This document shows positions 31,563 to 39,261 of a DNA stretch of 39,694 nt, in pieces. How positions within the stretch are numbered: position 1 is the stretch's first letter; every line of letters starts with the position of its first letter. This stretch comes from an uncultured archaeon (GTDB lineage Archaea; Altiarchaeota; Altiarchaeia; IMC4; SCGC-AAA252-I15). Both the position numbers and the translations under genes were made by a program. The stretch is from assembly GCA_902384455.1 (NCBI GenBank), contig CABMCB010000014.1, forward strand, positions 1-39,694, written 5' to 3'. The notes under the pieces are model-generated. The model had not been told where the DNA came from, did no database searches, and saw only the letters and a list, made by a program, of their open reading frames with translations.

Positions 31563-32402
31563 GTGGATCCTCAAGACCTTCCGGGCAAAGGGCAAAGGAA
31601 AGGGCCAATCGTATTCTTTCAACAGGCTGGGTCAGTTTATGGCGCGGCCGAGGTGACTCAACTTCTTCCCGGCTTAATGGAGGGCGCCGGCATAGCTCTT
31701 GAAGCCGGCCTATGGCATCAGTCGGGCCGTGACGCCGACTTAAGGGAGATGGCGAGAAAACGCGGTTTATTCCAGAGTGAATTCGATGTTCAACCAGTAT
31801 CCTTCCATGAGGCCGAGAAAAATCCGTTGGGGCTCCCAACTGCGGTAGTGCCCGTTTACGAGATACATGACTTGACAAAAAGGCCATCAATACGGTCTGC
31901 TCCAAAGCATTTTGAGGTGGATATGGTTTCTGATACGGCTCATTTTACTAGAATCGATCCTTTGTCTTCGCCGGTTTCGGCAGTATCCATGCAATTCGGG
32001 AGTGTTTTATACGGTGTAGTGCGTAGGATGGCGCCGCTTCCTATTGGTGTGGCAATCGAAGGGGATAACGTCTGGCGTATAAATGAAGCGTTTGACGACA
32101 CTCTGGAGCACGCTCTTAAAGAAATGCGAAGAAGCCGAAGAAGCACGACCAAATATGTGAAGGCCCTCTCTGATTTCCTAAATGACGTTGGCGATCCTGA
32201 AGGTTCGTGTTTAGCTAGAAACTACGTCTTAGTCGACGATAGAATAATGTTACGCTCCTCGACTTGGGTGAAGAATATACGGGATATGACGGACACAAGC
32301 TCGGCGAACGCCGTAACCCAAATACTCACCCCTAGAGAATTCGATCAATTCAAAAGATTCTGGAGTGAAGGCCGAGAAGACGGCAGGTTCCTCACAGGTT
32401 AA
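31563..32402 (+). CDS. orphan protein directly downstream of tRNA-Phe
   Basis: 279 residues from a GTG at 31563, only 11 bases after the tRNA CCA. An ATG at 31677 would give 241 residues. No signal peptide or membrane helix and no motif I recognise; a helical, Arg-rich stretch (LEHALKEMRRSRRSTTKY) lies near residue 190. Codon use is even and unlike the blocky neighbours. No separate TATA box is seen, so it may be transcribed together with the tRNA. It is followed by an unusually AT-rich gap. Function unknown. Confidence 0.55.
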   Translation: MDPQDLPGKGQRKGPIVFFQQAGSVYGAAEVTQLLPGLMEGAGIALEAGLWHQSGRDADLREMARKRGLFQSEFDVQPVSFHEAEKNPLGLPTAVVPVYEIHDLTKRPSIRSAPKHFEVDMVSDTAHFTRIDPLSSPVSAVSMQFGSVLYGVVRRMAPLPIGVAIEGDNVWRINEAFDDTLEHALKEMRRSRRSTTKYVKALSDFLNDVGDPEGSCLARNYVLVDDRIMLRSSTWVKNIRDMTDTSSANAVTQILTPREFDQFKRFWSEGREDGRFLTG

Positions 32403-32638
32403 TCTATTCTTTTAATTATTTTCTAACGTTTAGGTAGTAAATCAATTTTTTTCTGTAGAAACTTTAATGTTAAAATTATTTTTTACTAATAAAAGCAGAA
32501 TGCCGAAGCCATCATAATCAAAAACACAAAATTAAATAATTTCTTTATAATAATCATCAAAAAATCATTGTATTTTTATATAACTTCTGTACAATAAAGT
32601 ATCACAAATAATTAAAAACTTAAAAAATCGGTGAAAAA
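32403..32638. other. AT-rich intergenic region upstream of amtB
   Basis: 236 bases without a gene, very rich in A and T compared with the rest of the window. It contains several T-runs just after the orphan stop, which could end that transcript, and the amtB promoter near its end. I see no tRNA, no clear long hairpin and no GGAA-N6-TTCC type operator as used by NrpR. Confidence 0.6.
32574..32584 (+). promoter_or_regulatory. amtB promoter and ribosome site
   Basis: TTTTATATAAC predicts a start near 32606 and a leader of about 33 bases. GGTGA at 32630-32634, four bases before the ATG at 32639, is a good ribosome site. Confidence 0.5.
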
Positions 32639-33964
32639 ATGCTTAAAAGAACATCTTTTATCTTATTGGCGTTTTTGTTTGCGGTAACCCTGGCAACATC
32701 CGCCTGCGGCGAAGACGCATCAACCATAAACACCGGCGACACCGCATGGGTCCTCATATCCGCAGCCCTCGTAATGCTCATGACCCCTGCCTTAGGGTTC
32801 TTCTACGGCGGAATGGTGCGGCGGAAAAACGCCCTCTCAATAATCACGCAATGCCTCATAATACTCGCGCTCATAAGCGTCCAATGGGTCCTATTCGGAT
32901 ACTCCCTATCATTCGGACAAGACATCGGCGGAATAATCGGCGGCCTAAACTTCATCGGACTAAAGGGGGTGGGTGCTCAACCGGACGCAAACTACAGCGC
33001 AACCATACCGGCGCTTGCATTCATGATTTTCCAGGCGATGTTCGCAGTCATAACGCCTGGGCTGATTGTTGGCGCGTTCGCTGACCGCATGAAATTTTCT
33101 TCGTTCCTCGTTTTCGTGCTACTTTGGGCGACACTCATCTACGACCCCATTGCCCACTGGGTATGGGGCACTGGAGGGTGGATTAGAAACATGGGCGCAC
33201 TCGACTTCGCAGGAGGAACAGTCGTCCACATATCCGCTGGAATATCAGCAGTGGTCGCCGCAATAATCATAGGCCGACGCCTTGAGCTCACTAACGGAAG
33301 CGATTTGCGTCCCCACGACATTACGATGACTATCCTTGGGGCATCTCTTCTGTGGTTTGGGTGGTTCGGATTCAACGCGGGAAGCGCATTGGGGGCTAAC
33401 GCTCTCGCAGTGCAGGCGTTCGTCGTGACGAACACCGCGGCTGCGGCGGCTGCAATATCTTGGATGCTGGTCTCTTGGGCTCACACTAAGAAGCCGTCGA
33501 GTTTGGGGATTGCGACGGGCGCAGTGTGCGGGCTTGTCGCCATAACTCCCGCATCAGGATTCGTCTCGGTCTCCGCATCCATAATCATAGGATTGATTGC
33601 GGGCGCAGTCTGTTACACGTCAGTGTTTCTCCTAAAGAGGCACACTCACATAGACGACGCACTCGATGTGTTGGGATGCCACGGAATAGGCGGCGCCACA
33701 GGCGCAGTGCTCACGGGCGTTTTCGCGCAGAAAGCAATCAACTCATCGGGAGCAGACGGACTGCTTGCCGGAAACGCAAGTTTGGTTTTAACGCAACTTA
33801 CTGCGGTCGCCGCAACAGCGCTTTACGCCGCAATAGGAACAGCCGTAATACTGAAAATCATCGACGTGACATTGGGACTGCGAGTGCAAAAGGAGGAGGA
33901 AATACTTGGGTTGGATTTGACGCAGCACGGTGAAGAAGCATACCCCGACATGGAAATAAGCTGA
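32639..33964 (+). CDS. amtB: ammonium transporter
   Basis: 441 residues. An N-terminal signal-like helix (1-22) is followed by about 11 membrane helices of the Amt/Mep/Rh family. The pore twin histidines are H197 (GGTVVHISAG) and H348 (VLGCHGIGG); also seen are FYGGMVRRKN, the D-P-I-AHWVWG segment and WFGWFGFNAGSAL. It conducts ammonium/ammonia inward under nitrogen limitation. glnK follows at 8 bases, the common Amt-PII pairing in which GlnK blocks the channel. A third small gene completes the operon. Confidence 0.95.
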   Translation: MLKRTSFILLAFLFAVTLATSACGEDASTINTGDTAWVLISAALVMLMTPALGFFYGGMVRRKNALSIITQCLIILALISVQWVLFGYSLSFGQDIGGIIGGLNFIGLKGVGAQPDANYSATIPALAFMIFQAMFAVITPGLIVGAFADRMKFSSFLVFVLLWATLIYDPIAHWVWGTGGWIRNMGALDFAGGTVVHISAGISAVVAAIIIGRRLELTNGSDLRPHDITMTILGASLLWFGWFGFNAGSALGANALAVQAFVVTNTAAAAAAISWMLVSWAHTKKPSSLGIATGAVCGLVAITPASGFVSVSASIIIGLIAGAVCYTSVFLLKRHTHIDDALDVLGCHGIGGATGAVLTGVFAQKAINSSGADGLLAGNASLVLTQLTAVAATALYAAIGTAVILKIIDVTLGLRVQKEEEILGLDLTQHGEEAYPDMEIS

Positions 33965-33972
33965 GGCAAAAA

Positions 33973-34314
33973 ATGAAGTTGATTATCGCATACGTGAAGC
34001 CGGAACGCTTCAAGGAAGTCAAAAAAGAACTCTACAAAGCCGAAGTCTACAAAATGAGCGTAAGCAAAGTCCGAGGATGCGGAAGCCAAAAAGGATTCAT
34101 AGAAGTATTCAGGACCGCAGGCGAAGAAGTGAACTTGCTCCCTAAAATCCGCCTGGAAATAGCCGTCAACGAAGACTTCGTAGAGCCGACAATAGAAGCC
34201 ATAATGAAGGGCGCCCGCACCGGCGAAGTCGGCGACGGAAAAATATTCGTCATAGCGCTCACGGAATGCGTAAGAATCCGAACCGGAGAAAGAGGCGGAA
34301 CAGCAATAGGATAA
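33973..34314 (+). CDS. glnK: PII signal protein GlnK
   Basis: 113 residues. Trimeric PII proteins sense 2-oxoglutarate and ATP/ADP and gate AmtB. Visible: IIAYVKPERF, the start of the T-loop at GCGSQKG (35-41), LLPKIRLEIAV with K58, ARTGEVGDGKIFV and RIRTGE. The T-loop has EVFRTAGEEV where others have YRGAEYxV; the Tyr modified by uridylylation in bacteria (position 51) is Glu here, so that control is absent. Its place after amtB decides the name over glnB. Confidence 0.93.
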   Translation: MKLIIAYVKPERFKEVKKELYKAEVYKMSVSKVRGCGSQKGFIEVFRTAGEEVNLLPKIRLEIAVNEDFVEPTIEAIMKGARTGEVGDGKIFVIALTECVRIRTGERGGTAIG

Positions 34315-34327
34315 AAGGAGGAAGAAG

Positions 34328-34567
34328 ATGACGACACCCTACAAAGTGAAATTCGAAGCGGAAATCAACCCGAAAATAAAAGAAGAAATGGACTACTGGG
34401 GACTCGACCCCCAAGACGTAATCAAAGCCGCAATAGAATACAACATCATAAACGCAATCAAACGCCAAACAGACAACAGATGCCGCAAATGCAAAAAAAC
34501 GCTACAACACAGCATACCAAAAGACAAACGCAGCGAAATCAAAGGAGGATTCTGCACGTGCGGATAA
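34328..34567 (+). CDS. small ribbon-helix-helix-like protein with a Cys4 zinc motif
   Basis: 79 residues, not a family I can name. The first half (YKVKFEAEI strand, NPKIKEEMDYWG helix, DPQDVIKAAIEYNIINAI helix) has the strand-helix-helix order of ribbon-helix-helix DNA-binding proteins. The second half has C52-x2-C55 and C76-x-C78, probably one zinc site. An AAAGGAGGAAG ribosome site sits 3 bases before the ATG and the gene is 13 bases after glnK. A regulator of the ammonium operon, or a PII partner, is plausible but inferred. Confidence 0.6.
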   Translation: MTTPYKVKFEAEINPKIKEEMDYWGLDPQDVIKAAIEYNIINAIKRQTDNRCRKCKKTLQHSIPKDKRSEIKGGFCTCG

Positions 34568-34594
34568 ACTAATAGCAGAAATAGCGGGAGGAAT

Positions 34595-35533
34595 TTATTT
34601 TCCGTCAGGGTTCTTGATTTCCCTCGGTTTTCTGTATGGCATGTGGCTTATTAGTTGGCTTAGGCGTTCTTTGGTGACTACTGTTTCGTCTCCGAGTGTT
34701 AGTTCCAGTTTTTTGGTGGTCTGGCCTATTTCGACTATTGGGCAGTGGTGTGCGGCTGCTGTTTTGACTATTTTGGGTACGTCTTTTTTTGCGACGAATA
34801 TGAGGTATGTTCCCATGTATCGGCTTAGGCGGCTGTATGGTATGCTTGTTATGTTTGCTCCTTTGCGGCTTTTGACGAGCACTTCCATTAGGTTTCCGAA
34901 CCATCCGCCTCTGCTTGCGTCTTTGCTTGCGTGAACGTCGATTCCCTGAGTTAGGATGTCGAGGTATGTTTCGAATTTCTTTTTGGCGCGAAACACTCTT
35001 TCTCCTGTCGAACCTTCTACGACGTCCCCCAGCATCAGTATTCTGTCGCCTGCGCGCGCTCCTCCGTCGGGGACGGGCTTGGCGACAAGCTCTCCTACGA
35101 CAAAGAAGCTGACGCACGGAGTCAGATTATTTTCCATCTGAGTGTTCCCGCCAAGCACGGGAACTCCAAGGCCCAAAGACTGCTTCTTTATGTCCTCGGC
35201 GACCTCATTCGCTTCTTCGATGCTGCCTACTTGCATGCTGTCCAGAGCGTAAAGAGGCCGTCCTCCCATGACTACGATGTCGCTGCACGTGTGGACGAGG
35301 CCGGTCTTCCTTCCTATTTTGAGGGGGTATGGTCCTTCCATGTTTACGACTGTGTTTCCTACGATGACTGCGTCGTCTCCTTGTTGTATGCCGAATCGGA
35401 GGTTTTTGACGTGGTCGTCCATGTGCCAGAATATTTTACGGAGGCGATGTGTTTCGCCCATGTGGGCTATTCCCCTCTCCATCTCCTCCTTTATTCCTCC
35501 TGGCGCTTCGTCGTATGGTTCTTCTTCAGTCAT
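34595..35533 (-). CDS. PurM/ThiL/SelD-like ATP-binding family protein
   Basis: 312 residues from the ATG at 35531-35533. The start is uncertain: a TTG at 35563 and an ATG at 35480-35482 behind GGAGG are alternatives. GDDAVIV (about residues 52-58), CSDIVVMGGRPLYALDSM and VPVLGGNT are the signature of the AIR-synthase (PurM) superfamily, which includes ThiL, SelD, HypE and the methanogenesis-marker-2 group. It does not read as true PurM or ThiL. Such proteins phosphorylate or activate a substrate with ATP. Its sense strand is strongly A/C-rich near the 3' end. It is divergent from a glycosyltransferase gene, with a 161-base gap. Confidence 0.7.
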   Translation of the reverse strand: MTEEEPYDEAPGGIKEEMERGIAHMGETHRLRKIFWHMDDHVKNLRFGIQQGDDAVIVGNTVVNMEGPYPLKIGRKTGLVHTCSDIVVMGGRPLYALDSMQVGSIEEANEVAEDIKKQSLGLGVPVLGGNTQMENNLTPCVSFFVVGELVAKPVPDGGARAGDRILMLGDVVEGSTGERVFRAKKKFETYLDILTQGIDVHASKDASRGGWFGNLMEVLVKSRKGANITSIPYSRLSRYMGTYLIFVAKKDVPKIVKTAAAHHCPIVEIGQTTKKLELTLGDETVVTKERLSQLISHMPYRKPREIKNPDGK

Positions 35534-35694
35534 CTTTTTTGGTGGCTGCTCTTTGGGCGGCAAGAGCGTGCCGTGCTTTCAGCGGTTGTTCGCGTCATCA
35601 TATGTCAGGTCGCCCATCAATCATCATTAAGCAGTTACTATTCGCCGTCCCCCCTCTAAAAGCCTTTTTACCTGCCGCGCGCAGTAATAACGAA

Positions 35695-36411
35695 ATGCCT
35701 GCGTCGGTGCTATTGCTTCTGCCTGCTTTAAACGAGGAGAAGGCGCTTCAGGCGTTGTCTAAAGAAATCCCCAAGAAATACTCTGTTGTCGTGGTGGATT
35801 CCCAAAGCACAGACGGAACAGTCGAAGTCGCACGCTCACTCGGCTACGCCGCAATACCTGTTTCATACGGCCGCGGCAAGGGTAGTGGGGTGCGCACTGG
35901 AATGGATTATTTTCTTAAGGGGCGTTGGGATTATCTTGCGCTTATTGACTGCGATTATTCTGATGACCCTGCTGACGTGGAGGGTGCTATAAAGTTCCTT
36001 AAAGACAGCGGGCTTGATGTTGTGATGGGCATTAGGGACATGAGGAAGCAGCATCGTTTTTTGGGCGTCGCTACGGCGGTGGTTAAGTCGGTTATGCCGC
36101 CGCTGTCTCGTCTTGCCATAGGCCGGCGCATATCCGACCCGGTCACAGGATTCTATGTTTTCCGCCGTAGCGCTGTGGAGGCGGTGCTTCCTTCTTTGCG
36201 GTGCGTGGACTTCGAGTTCGATTTTGAAGTGATATACCACATGTGGCGGCTTGGAATCCGGTTCGGAGAGTACCCAGTCAACTTTAGGAGGCGGATTGGG
36301 GTGACAAAATTCACACATCTTTTGCGCCTTAAGCACTTTTATTACGCCGGAAAATACACGGCATTTTCATTGAGAGACAGGATTACCGGCACCGCAAAAA
36401 TCAAAGCGTGA
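35695..36411 (+). CDS. family 2 glycosyltransferase, dolichyl-phosphate mannose synthase-like
   Basis: 238 residues from the ATG at 35695, the first with a proper GT-A start; the frame is open further back to 35449 but those residues are antisense to the neighbour. VLLLLPALNEEKAL, VVVDSQSTDGT, GRGKGSGVRTGMDY, LIDCDYSDDP and DPVTGFYVF fit the DPM1/UDP-glucose-dolichyl transferase group. No membrane helix at the end, so it resembles the soluble, eukaryote-like DPM1. It would load a sugar onto a polyprenyl phosphate for glycan or glycoprotein assembly. A TATA-like CTAAAAGCC lies about 38 bases upstream. Confidence 0.85.
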   Translation: MPASVLLLLPALNEEKALQALSKEIPKKYSVVVVDSQSTDGTVEVARSLGYAAIPVSYGRGKGSGVRTGMDYFLKGRWDYLALIDCDYSDDPADVEGAIKFLKDSGLDVVMGIRDMRKQHRFLGVATAVVKSVMPPLSRLAIGRRISDPVTGFYVFRRSAVEAVLPSLRCVDFEFDFEVIYHMWRLGIRFGEYPVNFRRRIGVTKFTHLLRLKHFYYAGKYTAFSLRDRITGTAKIKA

Positions 36412-36466
36412 CAAGCCATTTATCCAGTATTCGCCTTTTTGTTTCTGTCTCGCATATCTTACCGCA

Positions 36467-38011
36467 ATGCATTGGGCCGACGAAGTCGCAGGCAAACTTG
36501 TTGAGCGAGGCGGAAGCCACGTTATTGAGACTGGGACGAGCATAAGCGGCATTCCTCATGTCGGGAACGCAAGCGACATTATAAGGGGTGACGCGGTGAG
36601 GAAGGCGCTTTCTGAGGAAGGCGCTGATGTTCGGCTCATCTGGGTTTCAGACGATAGCGACCCATTCAGGAAAGTTCCCGCGGGAATGGAGGCGCTCAAG
36701 GATTATCTTGGGTTTCCGGTCAAAGACATACCTGACCCGCAAGGATGCCATAAAGGATTCGTGGAGCACTTCGCCGAACCATTCATAGAGTCGCTTTCGA
36801 AATTCGGGGTAACGCCAGAAGTGTACTCCGGCACGTCGCTATACCGCGAAGGAAAGCTTCTGCCCCAAATCAAAAAAGCGTTTGAAGAGCGAGAAAAAAT
36901 ACGCGAAATACTAAACAAATTCAGGCAAGAGCCCCTCCCCCCAGACTTCGTCCCCTGGACTCCAATCTGCTCAAAATGCGGCAGAATAAGCACCACAAAA
37001 ATAAACCAAGTAGACGGCCTCAAAGTCCACTACACATGCCAAGACTCCGACGTATCCGGAGGAAGCGTAAAAGGATGCGGCCACAAGGGAATATCTCACG
37101 CAGACAAAGGGGAAGGAAAACTACCTTGGCGCGTCGAGTGGGCTGCGAGGTGGAGCCACTTTAACGTGACTTGCGAGCCGTTTGGGAAAGACCATGCTGC
37201 TCCTGGCGGAAGCTACGACACGAGCAAGTTAATCAGCAAGGAAGTGTTCGGTTGGGTTCCGCCCGAACCTGTGGTGTACGAGTTCTTCACTCTCAACGGC
37301 GCTAAAATTTCATCTAGCGCAGGAAACGTGATTACTCCGGCGGACTGGATTGAGATAGCAGAACCTGAAGTTCTCAAGTTCTTCATGTACAAGAGGCTAC
37401 TTAAGCAGCGCGACATAGACCTCACTAAAATCCCAAACATAACAGACGAATACGACAATGCGGAAGCGGCGTTTTTCGGGAAAAACTCTGTTCCGGAAGA
37501 AGAAGGTGAACTGCCCTCCAGGACGTATGCCCTCTCCCAGATAAACGAGCCAAAGCCGCTTGGCGTGCCTTACACAGTCTGCGCAGTGCTCGCCCAAATA
37601 CTGCCGGAAGGAAACAAAGACCTAGCAGTAAAGCGGGTGAAAGAAATGGGGTACAAAGAATTCGACGAAGAACTTCTCATGCGCCGAATCAAGGCCGCCT
37701 CACATTGGGTCGCGCGCTTCTGCCCCGAACACCTGAAGTTCACTTTGCTCACAGAAAAACCAGCGGTAGAGCTGACGGCGCTCCAAGTCAAAGGGCTTCA
37801 TGCGCTCGCTGAAGCGTTGAATGAAAACTGGACTCCTGAGACTCTTCACAAGAAGATTTATGAGACCGCCCGCGGTGCGGGACTTCAGCCGACGGAACTT
37901 TTCACCGCGATTTACCGCGCGCTAATCGGCAAAGACAAGGGGCCTAAGGCGGCGGCGTTCCTTCTTTCATTGGACCGCGGTTTCGTCAGGGAGCGCTTCC
38001 TTTCTTTTTAA
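36467..38011 (+). CDS. lysS: lysyl-tRNA synthetase, class I
   Basis: 514 residues. The class I HIGH-like motif reads PHVGNA (30-35) and the KMSKS-like motif KISSSAGN (280-287). Four cysteines, C168, C171, C191 and C204, form a zinc insert. The C-terminal helical part binds the anticodon. Class I LysRS is mostly archaeal. Single gene; a weak TATA-like CATTTATCC is at about 36417. Inside the gene, codons shift to A/C-rich at about 36860-37120. Confidence 0.95.
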   Translation: MHWADEVAGKLVERGGSHVIETGTSISGIPHVGNASDIIRGDAVRKALSEEGADVRLIWVSDDSDPFRKVPAGMEALKDYLGFPVKDIPDPQGCHKGFVEHFAEPFIESLSKFGVTPEVYSGTSLYREGKLLPQIKKAFEEREKIREILNKFRQEPLPPDFVPWTPICSKCGRISTTKINQVDGLKVHYTCQDSDVSGGSVKGCGHKGISHADKGEGKLPWRVEWAARWSHFNVTCEPFGKDHAAPGGSYDTSKLISKEVFGWVPPEPVVYEFFTLNGAKISSSAGNVITPADWIEIAEPEVLKFFMYKRLLKQRDIDLTKIPNITDEYDNAEAAFFGKNSVPEEEGELPSRTYALSQINEPKPLGVPYTVCAVLAQILPEGNKDLAVKRVKEMGYKEFDEELLMRRIKAASHWVARFCPEHLKFTLLTEKPAVELTALQVKGLHALAEALNENWTPETLHKKIYETARGAGLQPTELFTAIYRALIGKDKGPKAAAFLLSLDRGFVRERFLSF

Positions 38012-38059
38012 CGGACGCACCCAATATTGTATGCTCGGTTTATCCGGGGGTGAGTTGGA

Positions 38060-38788
38060 ATGTTTGAGGCAACTGTCGTTGACACTAAAAATTTCAGAAA
38101 CAGCATTGACGCAATCGCGGCCTTGATTGACGAAGGCACTCTTCAGATTACTGCGGAAGGGATCAAGTTGAGGGCCATGGACCCAAGCCAGATAGCTCTG
38201 GTGGACTTCTTCCTGCCCGCGTCCGCATTCGAAAACTACCAGCTTAAGAGTCCGACTTCAGTGGGCATAGACTTCGTGGAACTGGCCAAGCTCACCAAGA
38301 GGATGCGCCCCGAAGACAAGTTGGAGATCGCTTTGGACAAGCGGCTTAACCTCCTTTTCAAGGGGACTACCACCCGCCGTTTCAGCCTAAGCGTAATAGA
38401 CAGCACAAGCACGCCGCCGAAGGAACCTAAGATAGAGTTCGCCGCAGAAGTAAAAATCTCGCCCTCACTAATCAAAGAAGCGTTCAAAGACGCAGAACTA
38501 GTCAGCAACCACGTCGCACTCAGCATCGCAGACGGATTCCAAATAAAAAGCGACGGAGACACCGGAAGCGTAGACATATCATTCTCAGACGAAGGAATAC
38601 TGGGCATAGACAAAAAGAAAGAAGCCAGAGCAGTATTCTCACTCGAACACCTAAACAACATACTCAAAGCAGCCGAAGCACCCGCCGTAGTCAGCTTAAG
38701 CATGCGCACAGACGCACCACTACGCGTAGAATATGCCGTAGGAGACGGCCGCGTCATATACTACCTTGCCCCGCGCATAGAGACTTAG
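38060..38788 (+). CDS. pcn: DNA polymerase sliding clamp (PCNA)
   Basis: 242 residues, the normal PCNA size. Two-domain clamp fold: ATVVDTKNFRNSIDAIAALI, the DNA-facing LRAMDPSQIALVDFFLP, FVELAKLTKRM, an interdomain loop around PKEPKIEF, and a C-terminal VEYAVGDGRVIYYLAPRIE. GGTGAG precedes the ATG by 7 bases. It tethers polymerase B, FEN1 and ligase. Sense strand is A/C-rich from about 38450 to the end, unlike its first half. Confidence 0.95.
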   Translation: MFEATVVDTKNFRNSIDAIAALIDEGTLQITAEGIKLRAMDPSQIALVDFFLPASAFENYQLKSPTSVGIDFVELAKLTKRMRPEDKLEIALDKRLNLLFKGTTTRRFSLSVIDSTSTPPKEPKIEFAAEVKISPSLIKEAFKDAELVSNHVALSIADGFQIKSDGDTGSVDISFSDEGILGIDKKKEARAVFSLEHLNNILKAAEAPAVVSLSMRTDAPLRVEYAVGDGRVIYYLAPRIET

Positions 38789-38865
38789 TTAAGGCGCCTG
38801 AAGGGACGGTGCTCGGATAGGTCGCACGCGTTATTTTATTGATAACTGCCAAAGGTTGTTTGAGG

Positions 38866-39246
38866 ATGGCCAAGAAAAAAGAAGGCGGAAAGAAAATCCT
38901 TATGCTTTTGTCCCGCCAGGCGCTTCGCGCCAAAGAATTCCACCTTCTGCTTAGCAAAGCCGGATACAACGTAGTTGCCTCGCCTGATATGACGAAGTTC
39001 ACGTCAAACGACGCAATAGACCTGATAATAGTGGACTGCGACGACAGCGTGAGCCAGTCCACGTCCGACCGCTTAAGAGAAATTCGGGGGCGTTTCCCTT
39101 CAGTCTACCTTATGCTTCTTTCCAGAGCGCCCATTCCAATATCCCACCAAATATCTCTCCAATCAGACTACAACGTGAATGCTGCACTGGTGCGGCCGAT
39201 TGATCCTGACGTGTTGTTGGACCACGTTCATGCTCTGTTAGACTAA
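38866..39246 (+). CDS. stand-alone receiver-like domain protein
   Basis: 126 residues from the ATG at 38866; a TTG at 38839 is possible but poor. A Lys-rich start (about 1-11) is followed by a CheY-like alpha/beta pattern: KILMLLSR, DLIIVDCDD with the phosphate-acceptor-like Asp, VYLMLLSRA, and AALVRPIDPDVLLDHV. The conserved Lys of receivers is Arg in VRP, and no acidic pair DD is seen after the first strand, so phosphorylation is doubtful. A TATA-like TTATTTTATTG at about 38830 predicts a near-leaderless mRNA. Partner kinase not in the window. Confidence 0.65.
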   Translation: MAKKKEGGKKILMLLSRQALRAKEFHLLLSKAGYNVVASPDMTKFTSNDAIDLIIVDCDDSVSQSTSDRLREIRGRFPSVYLMLLSRAPIPISHQISLQSDYNVNAALVRPIDPDVLLDHVHALLD

Positions 39247-39253
39247 TTTTTTT
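39244..39253 (+). terminator. T-run at the end of the receiver-like gene
   Basis: AATTTTTTTA starts at the stop codon of the receiver-like gene, a typical archaeal T-rich terminator between two convergent genes. Confidence 0.45.
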
Positions 39254-39261
39254 ATAGAATT

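Noticed and set aside
31475-32638. Integrated element at tRNA-Phe
   Set aside because: A repeat of the tRNA 3' end was looked for downstream to 32638 and not found, and no integrase is present in the window.
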